Part shown: positions 7,404-16,080 of the stretch, piece by piece
How positions within the stretch are numbered: the first letter of the stretch is position 1
Layout of the letters: the number at the start of each line of letters is the position of its first letter
NCBI RefSeq assembly: GCF_011174775.1
Contig: NZ_JAANHS010000008.1
Span: forward strand, 1 to 64,000
Reading direction: 5' to 3'
Source: Rhodobacter calidifons
Lineage (GTDB): Bacteria; Pseudomonadota; Alphaproteobacteria; Rhodobacterales; Rhodobacteraceae
DNA length: 64,000 nt
Made by a program: the position numbers and the translations under genes
Notes under the pieces: model-generated
Told to the model about the DNA's origin: nothing
Databases searched by the model: none
Seen by the model: the letters and a program-made list of their open reading frames with translations, nothing else

Positions 7404-10400
7404 GCCGTCCCCGAAGCACCCGCTGGGCATTGCCGGCGGCCTGACGCGGGCCTTCATCAACTCGGCCCTCACCCCGCTGTTCATCCTGGCCGCCCTGGCC
7501 GCAGGCCTTGTCGCGCTCGTCTCGCTCCCGCGCGAGGAAGAGCCGCAGATATCCGTCCCCCTCGTCGATATCCATGTCCAGGCCCAGGGCCTGAAGGCCG
7601 TCGATGCGGTCAAGCTGGTGACCGAACCGCTCGAGGTGCTGGTCAAGGGGATCAACGACGTCGAACACGTCTATTCCTCCACCCGCGACGACGCGGCGAT
7701 GGTGACGGCGCGCTTCAAGGTCGGCACCCGCTCGGAAGACGCGATCCTGCGCGTCCACGACAAGATCCGCGCCAACATGGACAGGATCCCGGTCGGCATC
7801 CCCGAACCGCTGATCGTCGGGCGCGGCATCGACGACGTGGCGATCCTGACGCTGACGCTGTCGTCGGAAACGGCCACCGCAAGCGACCTGACCCGGATCG
7901 CGCGCACGCTGCAAACCGAGGTCGCCAAGACCGAGGACGTGGGCCTGACCTACCTTGTCGGCGACGCCCAGGACGCCATCCGCATCGAACCCGACCCCGA
8001 CCGGCTGGCCCTGTACGGCGTGACGCTGCAACAGCTGGCCGGCAAGGTCGCCCAGGCGAACCGCACGCTGAACACCGGCAAGCTGCGCGATGGTGGCGAG
8101 ATGGTCGATCTCGTGGCAGGCGAAACCCTCACCGCTCCGTCCGAAGTGGCGAACCTCCTGCTGACCACACGCGACGGGCGGCCGGTCTATGTCTCGGACG
8201 TGGCCCGCGTGGCCTATGTCCAGAACACCCGCGACACCATCGTCGCCCATCTGGCCAAGGCCGAGGACGGCAGGATCACCTCCGGCCCCGCGGTGACGCT
8301 GGCCATCGCCAAACGTGCCGGGGCGAATGCGGTCGTCGTGGCCGAGGCCGTGCTGCACCGGGTCCATGCGCTGGAGTCCCGGCTGATCCCGGATGGGGTC
8401 GAGATCACCCTCACCCGCGACTATGGCGAAACCGCCAACGAAAAGGCCAACGAACTGCTGTTCCACCTCGGCCTCGCCACGGTCTCGATCATCGCACTCG
8501 TCTGGCTGGCCATCGGCTGGCGCGAGGCGGGCGTGGTGGCGATCGTGATCCCGGTCACGATCCTGCTGACCCTCTTCGCCGCCTGGATCATGGGCTTCAC
8601 GCTGAACCGGGTCTCGCTGTTCGCGCTGATCTTCTCCATCGGCATCCTCGTCGACGACGCCATCGTGGTGATCGAGAACATCGACCGCCACTGGGGCATG
8701 GACCGCCGCAAGCCCCGCATCCAGGCCGCCATCGAGGCGGTGGCCGAGGTCGGCAACCCGACCATCGTCGCCACGCTGACCGTGGTGGTGGCGCTGCTGC
8801 CGATGCTGTTCGTCAGCGGCCTCATGGGCCCCTACATGTCGCCGATCCCGGCCAATGCCTCTGCGGCGATGATCTTTTCCTTCTTCGTCGCGGTCATCAT
8901 CACACCCTGGCTGATGGTCAAGATCGCCGGTCGCGCCGACATGAAGGCGCACGCCCATGACGATGTGCACGGCGGCCACCATGGCGGCTGGCTGGAACGC
9001 AGCTACACCGCCATCGCCCGCCCGGTGCTGAAGTCCAAGGGCCGCAGCCTCGCCTTCCTCCTTCTGACGGCACTCCTGTCCTTCGGCTCGCTGACCGCGC
9101 TCTACACCCGCGACGTCACCGTGAAGCTTCTGCCCTTCGACAACAAGTCCGAGCTTTCGGTGGTGATCGACCTGCCCGAAGGCGCCTCGGTCGAGGCGAC
9201 CGACCGCGTCGCCCGCGATGTGGCCGAGGCGGTGATGGACCTGCCGGAAGTGACCAGCGTGCAGACCCATGCCGGCACGCCCGCGCCCTTCAACTTCAAC
9301 GGGCTGGTGCGGCACTACTACCTGCGGTCCGAACCGCAGCTGGGCGAGGTCGCGATCAACCTGACGCCCAAGACCGACCGGGCCCGCGCCAGCCACGACA
9401 TCGCGCTGGACATCCGCCAGCGGCTGGCCGCCCTTCCCGTGCCCCCGGGCACCAGCCTGAAGGTCGTCGAACCCCCGCCCGGCCCGCCGGTGATCTCGAC
9501 CCTTCTGGCCGAGGTCTACGGCCCCGACGCCGACACCCGGCGCGAGGCCGCGGGCCTGATCCGCCAGGCCTTCGAAGCCGTCCCCTTCATCGTCGATGTG
9601 GACGACAGCTTCGGCACGCAGCCCCGCCGCCTGCGCGCCACGCTGTCCACCGACGAACTCGACTTCTACGGCGTGCAGGAACAGGACGTGTTCGACACGC
9701 TCGCCCTGCTGAACGGTGGGCAGACCGTGGGCTACTCGCACCGGGGCGAAGGCCGGCTGCCGATCCCGCTGGTCGTCGGGCGCGACAAGTCCAACCGCGT
9801 GCTGGACGAACGCTTCCTGACCACGCCCATTCCCGCCAATGCCCTGCCCGGCGCGCGCGGCGTGGTGGAACTGGGCGACGTGATCCGCGTGACCGAGGAC
9901 CGGACCAGCTATCCCATCTTCCGCCACAACGGCCGTGACGCCGAGATGGTGACGGCGGAACTGGCCGGCGCTTTCGAGGCGCCGCTCTACGGCATGCTGG
10001 CCGTGGCGGATCAGATCGACAGGATGGACTGGCCCGAGGGCACGAAACCCGTCATCGCCCTGCATGGCCAGCCCGAGGACGAAGGCGAGGTCACCCTCCT
10101 GTGGGACGGCGAATGGGAAGTGACCTTCGTCACCTTCCGCGACATGGGGGCCGCCTTCGGCATCGCGCTTCTCGGGATCTACATCCTTGTCGTGGCCCAG
10201 TTCGGCTCGTTCCGGCTGCCGCTGGTGATCCTCACGCCGATCCCGCTGACTTTCCTCGGGATCATCCTGGGCCACTGGCTCTTTGCCGCGCCGTTCAGCG
10301 CCACCTCGATGATCGGTTTCATCGCGCTGGCGGGAATCATCGTGCGCAACTCGATCCTGCTGGTCGATTTCATCCGCCATGCCACGCCCGAAGGCCGGCT

Positions 10401-10608
10401 TCCCGCCGTCGAGACCCTGATCGAGGCCGGAGCCATCCGGTTCAAGCCGATCCTGCTGACCGCCATCGCCGCGATGATCGGCGCGGTGGTGATCCTGGCC
10501 GACCCGATCTTCCAGGGTCTCGCCATCTCGCTTCTGTTCGGTCTCTTCAGTTCGACCCTGCTGACCGTGCTGGTCATCCCGGCCATCTATCGCGTGTATC
10601 GCACATGA
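7396..10608 (+). CDS. RND-family inner-membrane efflux transporter
   Basis: 1070 aa, the usual AcrB/MexB length. It has the 12-helix RND layout with two large periplasmic domains. The TM4 proton-relay region reads SIGILVDDAIVVIENID, with the two adjacent aspartates expected for hydrophobe/amphiphile pumps. An unusual feature is a histidine cluster (His519, 521, 525, 528 and 529) in the cytoplasmic linker between TM6 and TM7. The start was set at ATG 7396, which overlaps the adaptor stop; a longer frame upstream is only read-through of the adaptor gene. The substrate is not evident; it lacks the Met/charge features that would mark a CusA-type metal pump with confidence. Confidence 0.92.
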   Translation: MTEPSPKHPLGIAGGLTRAFINSALTPLFILAALAAGLVALVSLPREEEPQISVPLVDIHVQAQGLKAVDAVKLVTEPLEVLVKGINDVEHVYSSTRDDAAMVTARFKVGTRSEDAILRVHDKIRANMDRIPVGIPEPLIVGRGIDDVAILTLTLSSETATASDLTRIARTLQTEVAKTEDVGLTYLVGDAQDAIRIEPDPDRLALYGVTLQQLAGKVAQANRTLNTGKLRDGGEMVDLVAGETLTAPSEVANLLLTTRDGRPVYVSDVARVAYVQNTRDTIVAHLAKAEDGRITSGPAVTLAIAKRAGANAVVVAEAVLHRVHALESRLIPDGVEITLTRDYGETANEKANELLFHLGLATVSIIALVWLAIGWREAGVVAIVIPVTILLTLFAAWIMGFTLNRVSLFALIFSIGILVDDAIVVIENIDRHWGMDRRKPRIQAAIEAVAEVGNPTIVATLTVVVALLPMLFVSGLMGPYMSPIPANASAAMIFSFFVAVIITPWLMVKIAGRADMKAHAHDDVHGGHHGGWLERSYTAIARPVLKSKGRSLAFLLLTALLSFGSLTALYTRDVTVKLLPFDNKSELSVVIDLPEGASVEATDRVARDVAEAVMDLPEVTSVQTHAGTPAPFNFNGLVRHYYLRSEPQLGEVAINLTPKTDRARASHDIALDIRQRLAALPVPPGTSLKVVEPPPGPPVISTLLAEVYGPDADTRREAAGLIRQAFEAVPFIVDVDDSFGTQPRRLRATLSTDELDFYGVQEQDVFDTLALLNGGQTVGYSHRGEGRLPIPLVVGRDKSNRVLDERFLTTPIPANALPGARGVVELGDVIRVTEDRTSYPIFRHNGRDAEMVTAELAGAFEAPLYGMLAVADQIDRMDWPEGTKPVIALHGQPEDEGEVTLLWDGEWEVTFVTFRDMGAAFGIALLGIYILVVAQFGSFRLPLVILTPIPLTFLGIILGHWLFAAPFSATSMIGFIALAGIIVRNSILLVDFIRHATPEGRLPAVETLIEAGAIRFKPILLTAIAAMIGAVVILADPIFQGLAISLLFGLFSSTLLTVLVIPAIYRVYRT

Positions 10609-10662
10609 CGGCCGGCAACCGGCTACCAACCCGACCAACCCACCTGCAAGATGAGGTCCGAA

Positions 10663-10866
10663 ATGACTCTTGATTCCGCCGTTCTGCGCTTTGCCGGGGT
10701 GATGGTGCTTCTCAGCACCGTCCTGACGGCCTATGTATCGCCCTTGTTCGTCTGGTTCACGGTCTTCATCGGCCTGAACCTCGTGCAATCGTCCTTTACC
10801 GGCTTCTGTCCTGCGGCAAGGCTGTTCAAGGCGATGGGCGTCAGGAAGGGCTGCGCGTTCGAATAG
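10663..10866 (+). CDS. DUF2892 (YgaP-like) small membrane protein
   Basis: 67 aa with two membrane helices, matching the inner-membrane domain family DUF2892 found as the C-terminal part of YgaP rhodaneses. The GFCPAARLFKAMG segment with a conserved Cys-Pro, and a second Cys three residues from the C-terminus, are seen. The start at ATG 10663 is preferred to ATG 10651 because GAGG lies 6-9 bp before it. Stand-alone DUF2892 proteins commonly accompany sulfide/persulfide genes and ArsR-type regulators. It sits 54 bp after the pump and 21 bp before the regulator, likely in the same transcript. Confidence 0.85.
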   Translation: MTLDSAVLRFAGVMVLLSTVLTAYVSPLFVWFTVFIGLNLVQSSFTGFCPAARLFKAMGVRKGCAFE

Positions 10867-10887
10867 GCAGCCGTATGGGAGAGCAAG

Positions 10888-11211
10888 ATGGCAGAGATCC
10901 TGGAAGGCTTTGGCGGCACGGCTGAACAGGCCAGCCGCGCCGTGGCGCTGCTGAAATCGCTGTCGCACGAGGGGCGATTGCAGATCCTCTGCCTTCTCGT
11001 CGATGGCGAGATGAACGTCACGCAACTGGCCGAGGCGCTGGGGACAAGCCCGGTGACCGTCTCGCAGCAGCTGATGCGGCTGCGGGCGGAAGGCATCGTG
11101 CAGACCCGGCGGGAAGGCAAAAGCGTCATCTACCGCCTGGCGCGCGATGAGGTGGCCAGCATCGTCACCGCGCTGCGCGACACCTTCTGCCGTCCCAGGG
11201 CCGCCGGCTAG
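10888..11211 (+). CDS. ArsR-family transcriptional regulator, BigR/SqrR-like
   Basis: 107 aa, a winged helix-turn-helix protein (SLSHEGRLQILCLL at 24-37, recognition region TQLAEALGTSPVTVSQQLMRL at 45-65, wing RREGKSVIYRL at 74-84). It lacks the ELCVCDL metal site of ArsR/SmtB. It carries exactly two cysteines, Cys35 and Cys101, 66 residues apart. From memory, Rhodobacter capsulatus SqrR uses Cys41 and Cys107, also 66 apart, to sense persulfides by forming a tetrasulfide bridge. Inference: a sulfur-species-responsive repressor of this operon. Last gene of the RND operon. Confidence 0.87.
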   Translation: MAEILEGFGGTAEQASRAVALLKSLSHEGRLQILCLLVDGEMNVTQLAEALGTSPVTVSQQLMRLRAEGIVQTRREGKSVIYRLARDEVASIVTALRDTFCRPRAAG

Positions 11212-11231
11212 GCCGTCCCGGCCCGGGCGGC

Positions 11232-11248
11232 GCGGCAGGATTTGCCGC
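11232..11248 (+). terminator. Possible terminator hairpin after the ArsR gene
   Basis: GCGGCA (11232-11237) pairs with TGCCGC (11243-11248) across a 5-base loop, 21 bp after the regulator stop. No clear T-run follows, so termination strength is uncertain. Confidence 0.35.
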
Positions 11249-11286
11249 CTTGCCTTCGTCGGGCGGACTGGCTAAATGGAAGCCGC

Positions 11287-11360
11287 GCGGGTGTAGCTCA
11301 ATGGTAGAGCAGAAGCTTCCCAAGCTTACGACGAGGGTTCGATTCCCTTCACCCGCTCCA
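11287..11360 (+). tRNA. tRNA-Gly (anticodon CCC)
   Basis: A 74-base cloverleaf including the encoded CCA end. Acceptor arm GCGGGTG pairs with CACCCGC; D arm GCTC/GAGC; anticodon loop TTCCCAA gives anticodon CCC, reading GGG codons; T arm AGGG-TTCGATT-CCCT. The anticodon stem GAAGC/GCTTA has one imperfect pair at its outer end. It stands alone between the ArsR gene and a small lipoprotein gene. Confidence 0.95.
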
Positions 11361-11462
11361 GCCTCTCCCGGCCTCTCCTGCCACTGCCGCCGCAGCCGTT
11401 GACAAACCGCTGCGGTTCGGGTGCAGTCGGTGGTCCCTGACCCGCCGCGACGCAATCCCGTC

Positions 11463-11771
11463 ATGACCCGCCTGCCTCATGTGCTCTGCCTGTCCCTCGG
11501 CCTCGCCGCCTGCGTCGAGGACCAGGGTCCGGTCGAATCCTATCCCTTCGTCGGCCGCTGGGATTGCGGCGTGGCGACCTTCAGCTTTACCAACTCGACC
11601 TACAACAACGGCAGCAGGACCTACCCGATCAGCTCCGTGGTCCGCCGGGACCGCAGCTACCTGCTGACCTTTGCCGATGGCTACAGGATCACGCTGGCCG
11701 CTGTCACCGATACCGGCCTGACCTGGATCTCGGGCGCCACGGGCGACCAGTTCAACTGCCGCCGCCTCTGA
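11463..11771 (+). CDS. Small secreted lipoprotein of unknown function
   Basis: 102 aa. From ATG 11463 there is a short signal peptide ending in a lipobox, LGLAAC, with Cys17 as the lipidated residue. An upstream in-frame start would add 14 residues and spoil the signal, so it was not used. The mature part is short, with a GRWDCGVATFSFTNSTYNNG segment and a C-terminal Cys that may pair with the Cys in WDCG. I do not recognise the family; the pattern looks like a small beta-rich envelope lipoprotein. Confidence 0.7.
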   Translation: MTRLPHVLCLSLGLAACVEDQGPVESYPFVGRWDCGVATFSFTNSTYNNGSRTYPISSVVRRDRSYLLTFADGYRITLAAVTDTGLTWISGATGDQFNCRRL

Positions 11772-11832
11772 CAGCTTCCGTTCCGCGCCGGAACCGGCTA
11801 ACCAGCCCGGCGACGCAAACAGGGAGACACCC

Positions 11833-12186
11833 ATGAACACCGACATCACCCGTTACGGCACCGGCCCCCGCATGTCCGAGGCCGTGGCCTGCAACGGCAT
11901 CCTCTGGGTCGCGGGGCAACTCGGCCAGCCGGGCGGCACCGTCGCCGAACAGACCGCCCAGGCGCTCGCCGCCATCGACGCGATCCTCGCCAAGGCCGGC
12001 ACCGACAAGACCCGGATCCTGTCGGCCCAGATCTGGCTGGCCGACATGGCCACCTTCGCCGAGATGAACTCGGTCTGGGACGAATGGGTGCCGCAGGGCC
12101 ACACCCCCGCCCGCGCCACGGGCGAGGCGAAACTGGCCAGCCCCGACTACAAGGTCGAGATCATCGTCACCGCCGCGCTGAAGTAA
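11833..12186 (+). CDS. RidA-family protein (YjgF/YER057c/UK114)
   Basis: 117 aa, typical family length. Seen: GILWVAGQLG in the N-terminal strand pair, the helical core VAEQTAQALAAIDAILAKAG, and TPARATGEAKLASPDYKVEI near the C-terminus, where Arg113 of ARATGEAKL aligns with the arginine that binds the substrate carboxylate in RidA. True RidA hydrolyses reactive 2-aminoacrylate and other enamines to 2-oxoacids and ammonia; many subfamily members have other or unknown roles. AGGGAGA lies before ATG 11833. It converges with pgi. Confidence 0.85.
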   Translation: MNTDITRYGTGPRMSEAVACNGILWVAGQLGQPGGTVAEQTAQALAAIDAILAKAGTDKTRILSAQIWLADMATFAEMNSVWDEWVPQGHTPARATGEAKLASPDYKVEIIVTAALK

Positions 12187-12213
12187 GCGCCGGAAATTCC
12201 GGAATTTCCGGAT

Positions 12214-12255
12214 CGGAGCCTTCACAGGCTCCGGTCCGATTTCCGCAAGGAAATC
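12214..12255. terminator. Tandem hairpins between convergent ridA and pgi
   Basis: Two perfect stem-loops lie side by side. CGGAGCCT/AGGCTCCG (12214-12221 and 12226-12233) has loop TCAC. GATTTCC/GGAAATC (12238-12244 and 12249-12255) has loop GCAA, a GNRA tetraloop. They sit between two convergent stop codons, so a bidirectional terminator is the simplest reading, although there is no long T-run. Confidence 0.65.
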
Positions 12256-12261
12256 GCGCGC

Positions 12262-13860
12262 TTAGCCCCGCAGGAACGCGACCAGCGCCGCCGTGGACCC
12301 GTCCTTGCCGCCCGTATCCGCCCTGCCCTCCAGCACCGGCTGCAAGGCCAGCGCCAGTTCCTTGCCCAGCTCCACCCCCCACTGGTCGAAGGAATTGATC
12401 CCCAGGATCACGCCTTCCACGAAGACCCGGTGCTCATAAAGCGCGATGATCTGGCCCAGCGTGAAGGGCGTCAGCTGCTCATAGGCCAGCACGGTCGAAG
12501 GCCGGTTGCCCGGGAACACCCGATGGCGCGCCTGCCGCTCCAGCTCTGCCCCCGTCAGCCCCTTCTTCGCCAGGATCGCCCGGGCTTCCTGCAGCGAGCG
12601 GCCCCGCAACAAAGCCTCGGCCTGCGCCAGACAGTTTGCCACCAGCAGAAGATGCTGATGCGCCAGGTCCGGCTCATGACCCTTGCGCGCGACCAGAAAC
12701 TCGCAGGGCACCACCCGCGTGCCCTGATGGATCAGCTGATAGAAGGCATGCTGCCCGTTCGTCCCCGGCTCGCCCCAGACCACGGGGCCGGAATGGGTTT
12801 CCAGGTCCGACCCGTCGATGGCCACCCGCTTGCCGTTGCTTTCCATCTCCAGCTGCTGCAAATAGGCAGGAAGCCGCGCAAGCCTTTGATCGTAGGGCAG
12901 AACCGCCCGCGTCGCATGGCCGCAGATCTGGTTGTGCCAGACCCCCACCAGCGCCAGCATCACCGGCATGTTCGCCGCGAAAGGCGCGGTCAGGAAATGC
13001 CGGTCCATCGCGCGGCCCCCCGCCAGGAACTGATCGAACGCCTCCGGCCCGATGGCGATCATGAGGCTCAGCCCGATCGGCCCCCACATCGAATAGCGCC
13101 CGCCGACCCAGTCCTCGAACCCGAAAACCCGAGCCGGATCAATGCCATAGGCGGCGGTCCTGTCCCCCGCCGTGCTCACCGCCGCGAACTGCGCCGCCGG
13201 GTTCGCCACCTTCGCCGCCATCCAGCGTTTCGCCGTATCGGCATTGGTCATCGTCTCGATGGTGGTGAAGGTCTTGGAGGCGACGATCACCAAAGTCGTC
13301 GTCGGATCAAGCCCTTGCAGCACGTCGTGAATGTGCGCGCCGTCCACGTTCGACACGAAATGACAGCGCGGCCCGTCCGCATAGGGCGCCAACGCCAGAC
13401 AGGCCATCGCAGGCCCCAGGTCCGACCCGCCGATCCCGATGTTCACCACATCGGTGATCCGGCCACCCGCGCCCCGGAAGGCCCCCGAGCGCACGTCGCG
13501 GGCAAAGGCGGCACAGGCCGCCCGAATCCGCCGGACCTCGGGCAGGACATCCTTGCCGTCCACCTCGATCCGCGCCTCCTCCCCGGCCCGCAGCGCGACA
13601 TGCAGCACCGCCCGGCCTTCGGTATCGTTGATCTTCGCCCCCGAGAACATCGCCGCGCGCTTTTCCGCCACGCCCGAGACCTCGGCCAGCCGCAGCAAGG
13701 CCGCCCGCGTCTCGCCGTCGATGTTGGTCTTGGAATAGTCGAACAGCATCCCGTCCGCCGTGACCGAGAACTCCCCGGCCCGGCTTTCGTCAAAGAGATC
13801 AAGGATATGGCGGCCCTTCTTCACCTCGTGAAGCCGCTGAAGATCAGACCATTTGCTCAT
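12262..13860 (-). CDS. pgi: Glucose-6-phosphate isomerase
   Basis: 532 aa, full length. Interconverts glucose-6-phosphate and fructose-6-phosphate in the cytosol. The sugar-phosphate-binding signature GIGGSDLGP, the SKTFTTIET loop and the MESNGKRV motif are all present. Third gene of zwf-pgl-pgi, starting one base after pgl ends, so it is co-transcribed. The operon supplies NADPH through the oxidative pentose-phosphate or Entner-Doudoroff entry; edd and eda are not in the window. Confidence 0.96.
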   Translation of the reverse strand: MSKWSDLQRLHEVKKGRHILDLFDESRAGEFSVTADGMLFDYSKTNIDGETRAALLRLAEVSGVAEKRAAMFSGAKINDTEGRAVLHVALRAGEEARIEVDGKDVLPEVRRIRAACAAFARDVRSGAFRGAGGRITDVVNIGIGGSDLGPAMACLALAPYADGPRCHFVSNVDGAHIHDVLQGLDPTTTLVIVASKTFTTIETMTNADTAKRWMAAKVANPAAQFAAVSTAGDRTAAYGIDPARVFGFEDWVGGRYSMWGPIGLSLMIAIGPEAFDQFLAGGRAMDRHFLTAPFAANMPVMLALVGVWHNQICGHATRAVLPYDQRLARLPAYLQQLEMESNGKRVAIDGSDLETHSGPVVWGEPGTNGQHAFYQLIHQGTRVVPCEFLVARKGHEPDLAHQHLLLVANCLAQAEALLRGRSLQEARAILAKKGLTGAELERQARHRVFPGNRPSTVLAYEQLTPFTLGQIIALYEHRVFVEGVILGINSFDQWGVELGKELALALQPVLEGRADTGGKDGSTAALVAFLRG

Positions 13861-13861
13861 C

Positions 13862-14533
13862 TCATTCCGCCCAATGCACGGTTGCGTTGTCCAGAACCGC
13901 CCGCACGGGCGCCTCCATCGGCGTCAGGCTCATCGCGCGGTCCAGGGCTTCGCGCTTTTCCGGCCCGGTGATCAGGATGTGGATGTTGAACGCCTCGCGC
14001 AGCACCGGCGCGGTCAGCGTGACGCGCGGCTCTCCCGCCGCCTCGGCGCGCATCGGCAACAGCAGGGGCGCATCGGCCGACAGCGCCTCTTCCAGCCGGT
14101 CGGCGCCGGGGAAAAGGCTTGCCGTGTGCATGTCCGCCCCCATGCCCAGCAACAGGACCGAGATCGGCAGATGCGGGCGCAGACCATCCTCCAGCGCCGC
14201 CAGCATCTCCTCGGGCGTCTCGGCGGGCGCATACAGCGGCACCAGCCGCGCCTGCGCCGCCCGACCGCGCAGAAGCCGCTGCCGCACCAGCCGCGTGTTC
14301 GACCGCTCGGAACTTTCCGGCACCCAGCGTTCGTCGTTCAGGACCACCGCGACATTGGCCCAGTCGATATCGACCCCCGACAGAGTGTCGAAGATCGGCC
14401 CCGGCGTCGTCCCGCCCGGCACCGACAGCGTGGCCCTGCCCTCGCGCCGCAGGAAATCGGCCAGCTGCCCGGCGATCACATTCGCCACTTGCAGCATCAT
14501 CATCTCGCGGTCGGGGTAGGTTTCCAGCTTCAT
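13862..14533 (-). CDS. pgl: 6-phosphogluconolactonase
   Basis: 223 aa. Hydrolyses 6-phosphogluconolactone, the product of Zwf, to 6-phosphogluconate. Family motifs seen are [25 protein letters not shown] and [14 protein letters not shown], the last with the catalytic histidine region. Its ATG overlaps the zwf stop by four bases (ATGA), which implies translational coupling. Confidence 0.94.
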   Translation of the reverse strand: MKLETYPDREMMMLQVANVIAGQLADFLRREGRATLSVPGGTTPGPIFDTLSGVDIDWANVAVVLNDERWVPESSERSNTRLVRQRLLRGRAAQARLVPLYAPAETPEEMLAALEDGLRPHLPISVLLLGMGADMHTASLFPGADRLEEALSADAPLLLPMRAEAAGEPRVTLTAPVLREAFNIHILITGPEKREALDRAMSLTPMEAPVRAVLDNATVHWAE

Positions 14534-15978
14534 TCGCGTATCTCCCGCCAGCGCCGCCCGTCGCGGTGCATCAGCATCAACGCATCTTCCGGCCCCGAGG
14601 ATCCGGGATCATAGACCTGCGGCCTGTCGCCGCGCGCCTCCCAGCCTTCAATGATCGGGTCGGTCCAGGCCCAGGCCGCCTCCACCTCGTCGCCGCGCAT
14701 GAACAGCGTCTGGTTGCCGCGGATCACATCCATGATCAGCCGCTCATAGGCGTCCGGCACATCCTCGGCATCCTCGATGGCATCGGCAAAGGACATGTCC
14801 AGCGGCACCTGCATCAGGCGCATCCCGCCCGGGCCGGGTTCCTTGATCATCACCATCAGGTTCATGCCCTCATTGGGCTGAAGCCGGATCACCAGCACGT
14901 TCTCGTGCCAGCCGCTCGCATCGTCGAAGATGGCATGCGGCGGCTGCTTGAAGGTGATGGCGATTTCGCTCGCCCGCGCCCGCAGCCGCTTGCCGGTGCG
15001 CAGGTAGAACGGCACCCCCTGCCAGCGCCAGTTGGAGATCTGCACCTTCAGCGCGATGTAGCTTTCGGTGCGGCTGGCCGGGTTCTCGGCATGGACCAGA
15101 TAGCCCGGCTCGTCCTTGCCCGGCCCGTATTGCCCGCGCACGATGTCCTCCGGCGGGACGGGCTTCAGCGCGCGGATCACCTTCAGCTTCTCGTCGCGCA
15201 CCGCGTCGGGGTCGAAGTGATAGGGCGGCTCCATCGCGATCAGGCACAGAAGCTGCATCAGATGGTTCTGCACCATGTCCCGCATCGCGCCCGACTTGTC
15301 GTAATAGGCCCCGCGCCCGTTGACCCCCACGGTCTCGGCCACGGTGATCTGCACATGGTCGATGTATTCGGCCTTCCACAAAGGCTCGAACAGGATATTG
15401 GCAAAGCGCACCGCCATCAGGTTCTGGACGGTTTCCTTGCCCAGGTAATGGTCGATCCGGTAGATCTGCGTCTCGTTGAAATGCCGGGCCAGCACCGCGT
15501 TCAGCGCGCGGGCCGAGGCCAGATCCCGCCCGAAGGGCTTTTCCACCACTATCCGGCTCCAGGCATCCGCGATCCCGTGTTCCGACAGCCGCTGCGCGAT
15601 GTCACCGAAGAGCCCCGGCGCGACCGAGAAATAGAAGGCCCGCACCACATTCTCGCGCATCAGGCCCTTCAGCTGCGCCCAGCCGTTCGTCCCCGTCGCG
15701 TCGATGGCCACATACTGCAACCGCGACAGGAACCCCTCGATCGCCGTGTCCTGCCGCGCCTTCGGCACGAACTCGGCAATCGCCGCGCGCACCTGCTCCC
15801 GGTACTCCGCCTCCGACAACTCGCCTCGCGCCGCGCCGATGATGCGGCTCTCGGCCGGCATCTGCCCGGCCAGGAAACGCCGGTAGAGCCCGGGAAGGAT
15901 CTTGCGCCGGGCCAGATCGCCCGTGCCGCCGAAGATCACCAGATCGAAGACATCCACCGGAATGACGCGCGAGACCAT
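14530..15978 (-). CDS. zwf: Glucose-6-phosphate 1-dehydrogenase
   Basis: 482 aa, standard length. Oxidises glucose-6-phosphate to the lactone with NAD(P)+. Seen: the nucleotide-binding N-terminus FGGTGDLARRKILPGLY (a GxxGDLA version of the fingerprint), the active-site motif RIDHYLGKETVQN with catalytic His and Lys, and EKPFGRDL. First gene of the operon; GAGGAG lies just upstream of ATG 15978, and a perfect 12-bp operator-like palindrome lies 20 bp further up, so expression is probably sugar-regulated. Confidence 0.96.
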   Translation of the reverse strand: MVSRVIPVDVFDLVIFGGTGDLARRKILPGLYRRFLAGQMPAESRIIGAARGELSEAEYREQVRAAIAEFVPKARQDTAIEGFLSRLQYVAIDATGTNGWAQLKGLMRENVVRAFYFSVAPGLFGDIAQRLSEHGIADAWSRIVVEKPFGRDLASARALNAVLARHFNETQIYRIDHYLGKETVQNLMAVRFANILFEPLWKAEYIDHVQITVAETVGVNGRGAYYDKSGAMRDMVQNHLMQLLCLIAMEPPYHFDPDAVRDEKLKVIRALKPVPPEDIVRGQYGPGKDEPGYLVHAENPASRTESYIALKVQISNWRWQGVPFYLRTGKRLRARASEIAITFKQPPHAIFDDASGWHENVLVIRLQPNEGMNLMVMIKEPGPGGMRLMQVPLDMSFADAIEDAEDVPDAYERLIMDVIRGNQTLFMRGDEVEAAWAWTDPIIEGWEARGDRPQVYDPGSSGPEDALMLMHRDGRRWREIRE

Positions 15979-15998
15979 GGGTTACTCCTCGGAGGGCT

Positions 15999-16010
15999 GT
16001 TAGCGCTAAC
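15999..16010. promoter_or_regulatory. LacI-family-type operator upstream of zwf
   Basis: GTTAGCGCTAAC is a perfect 12-bp palindrome with a central CG, the form bound by many LacI/GalR-family sugar repressors. It ends 20 bp before the zwf start codon, between that and the ribosome site's upstream edge, a good place to block transcription. No LacI-type regulator is encoded in the window. Confidence 0.65.
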
Positions 16011-16080
16011 GGGCGCCTTCTACAGCCTGCCCGGCCCCATGTCTAGCAGTCCGGGCGCCAAGGGCCAACCGAAGGCGCGA

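Noticed and set aside
7384-11025. A 1213-codon open frame antisense to the RND pump gene
   Set aside because: It mirrors the pump and regulator genes and shows low-complexity Gln/Arg/Asp-rich sequence typical of antisense translation.
11165-11464. An apparent protein-coding frame on the minus strand over the tRNA gene
   Set aside because: It is the translation of the complement of tRNA-Gly and its flank, a well-known annotation artefact.
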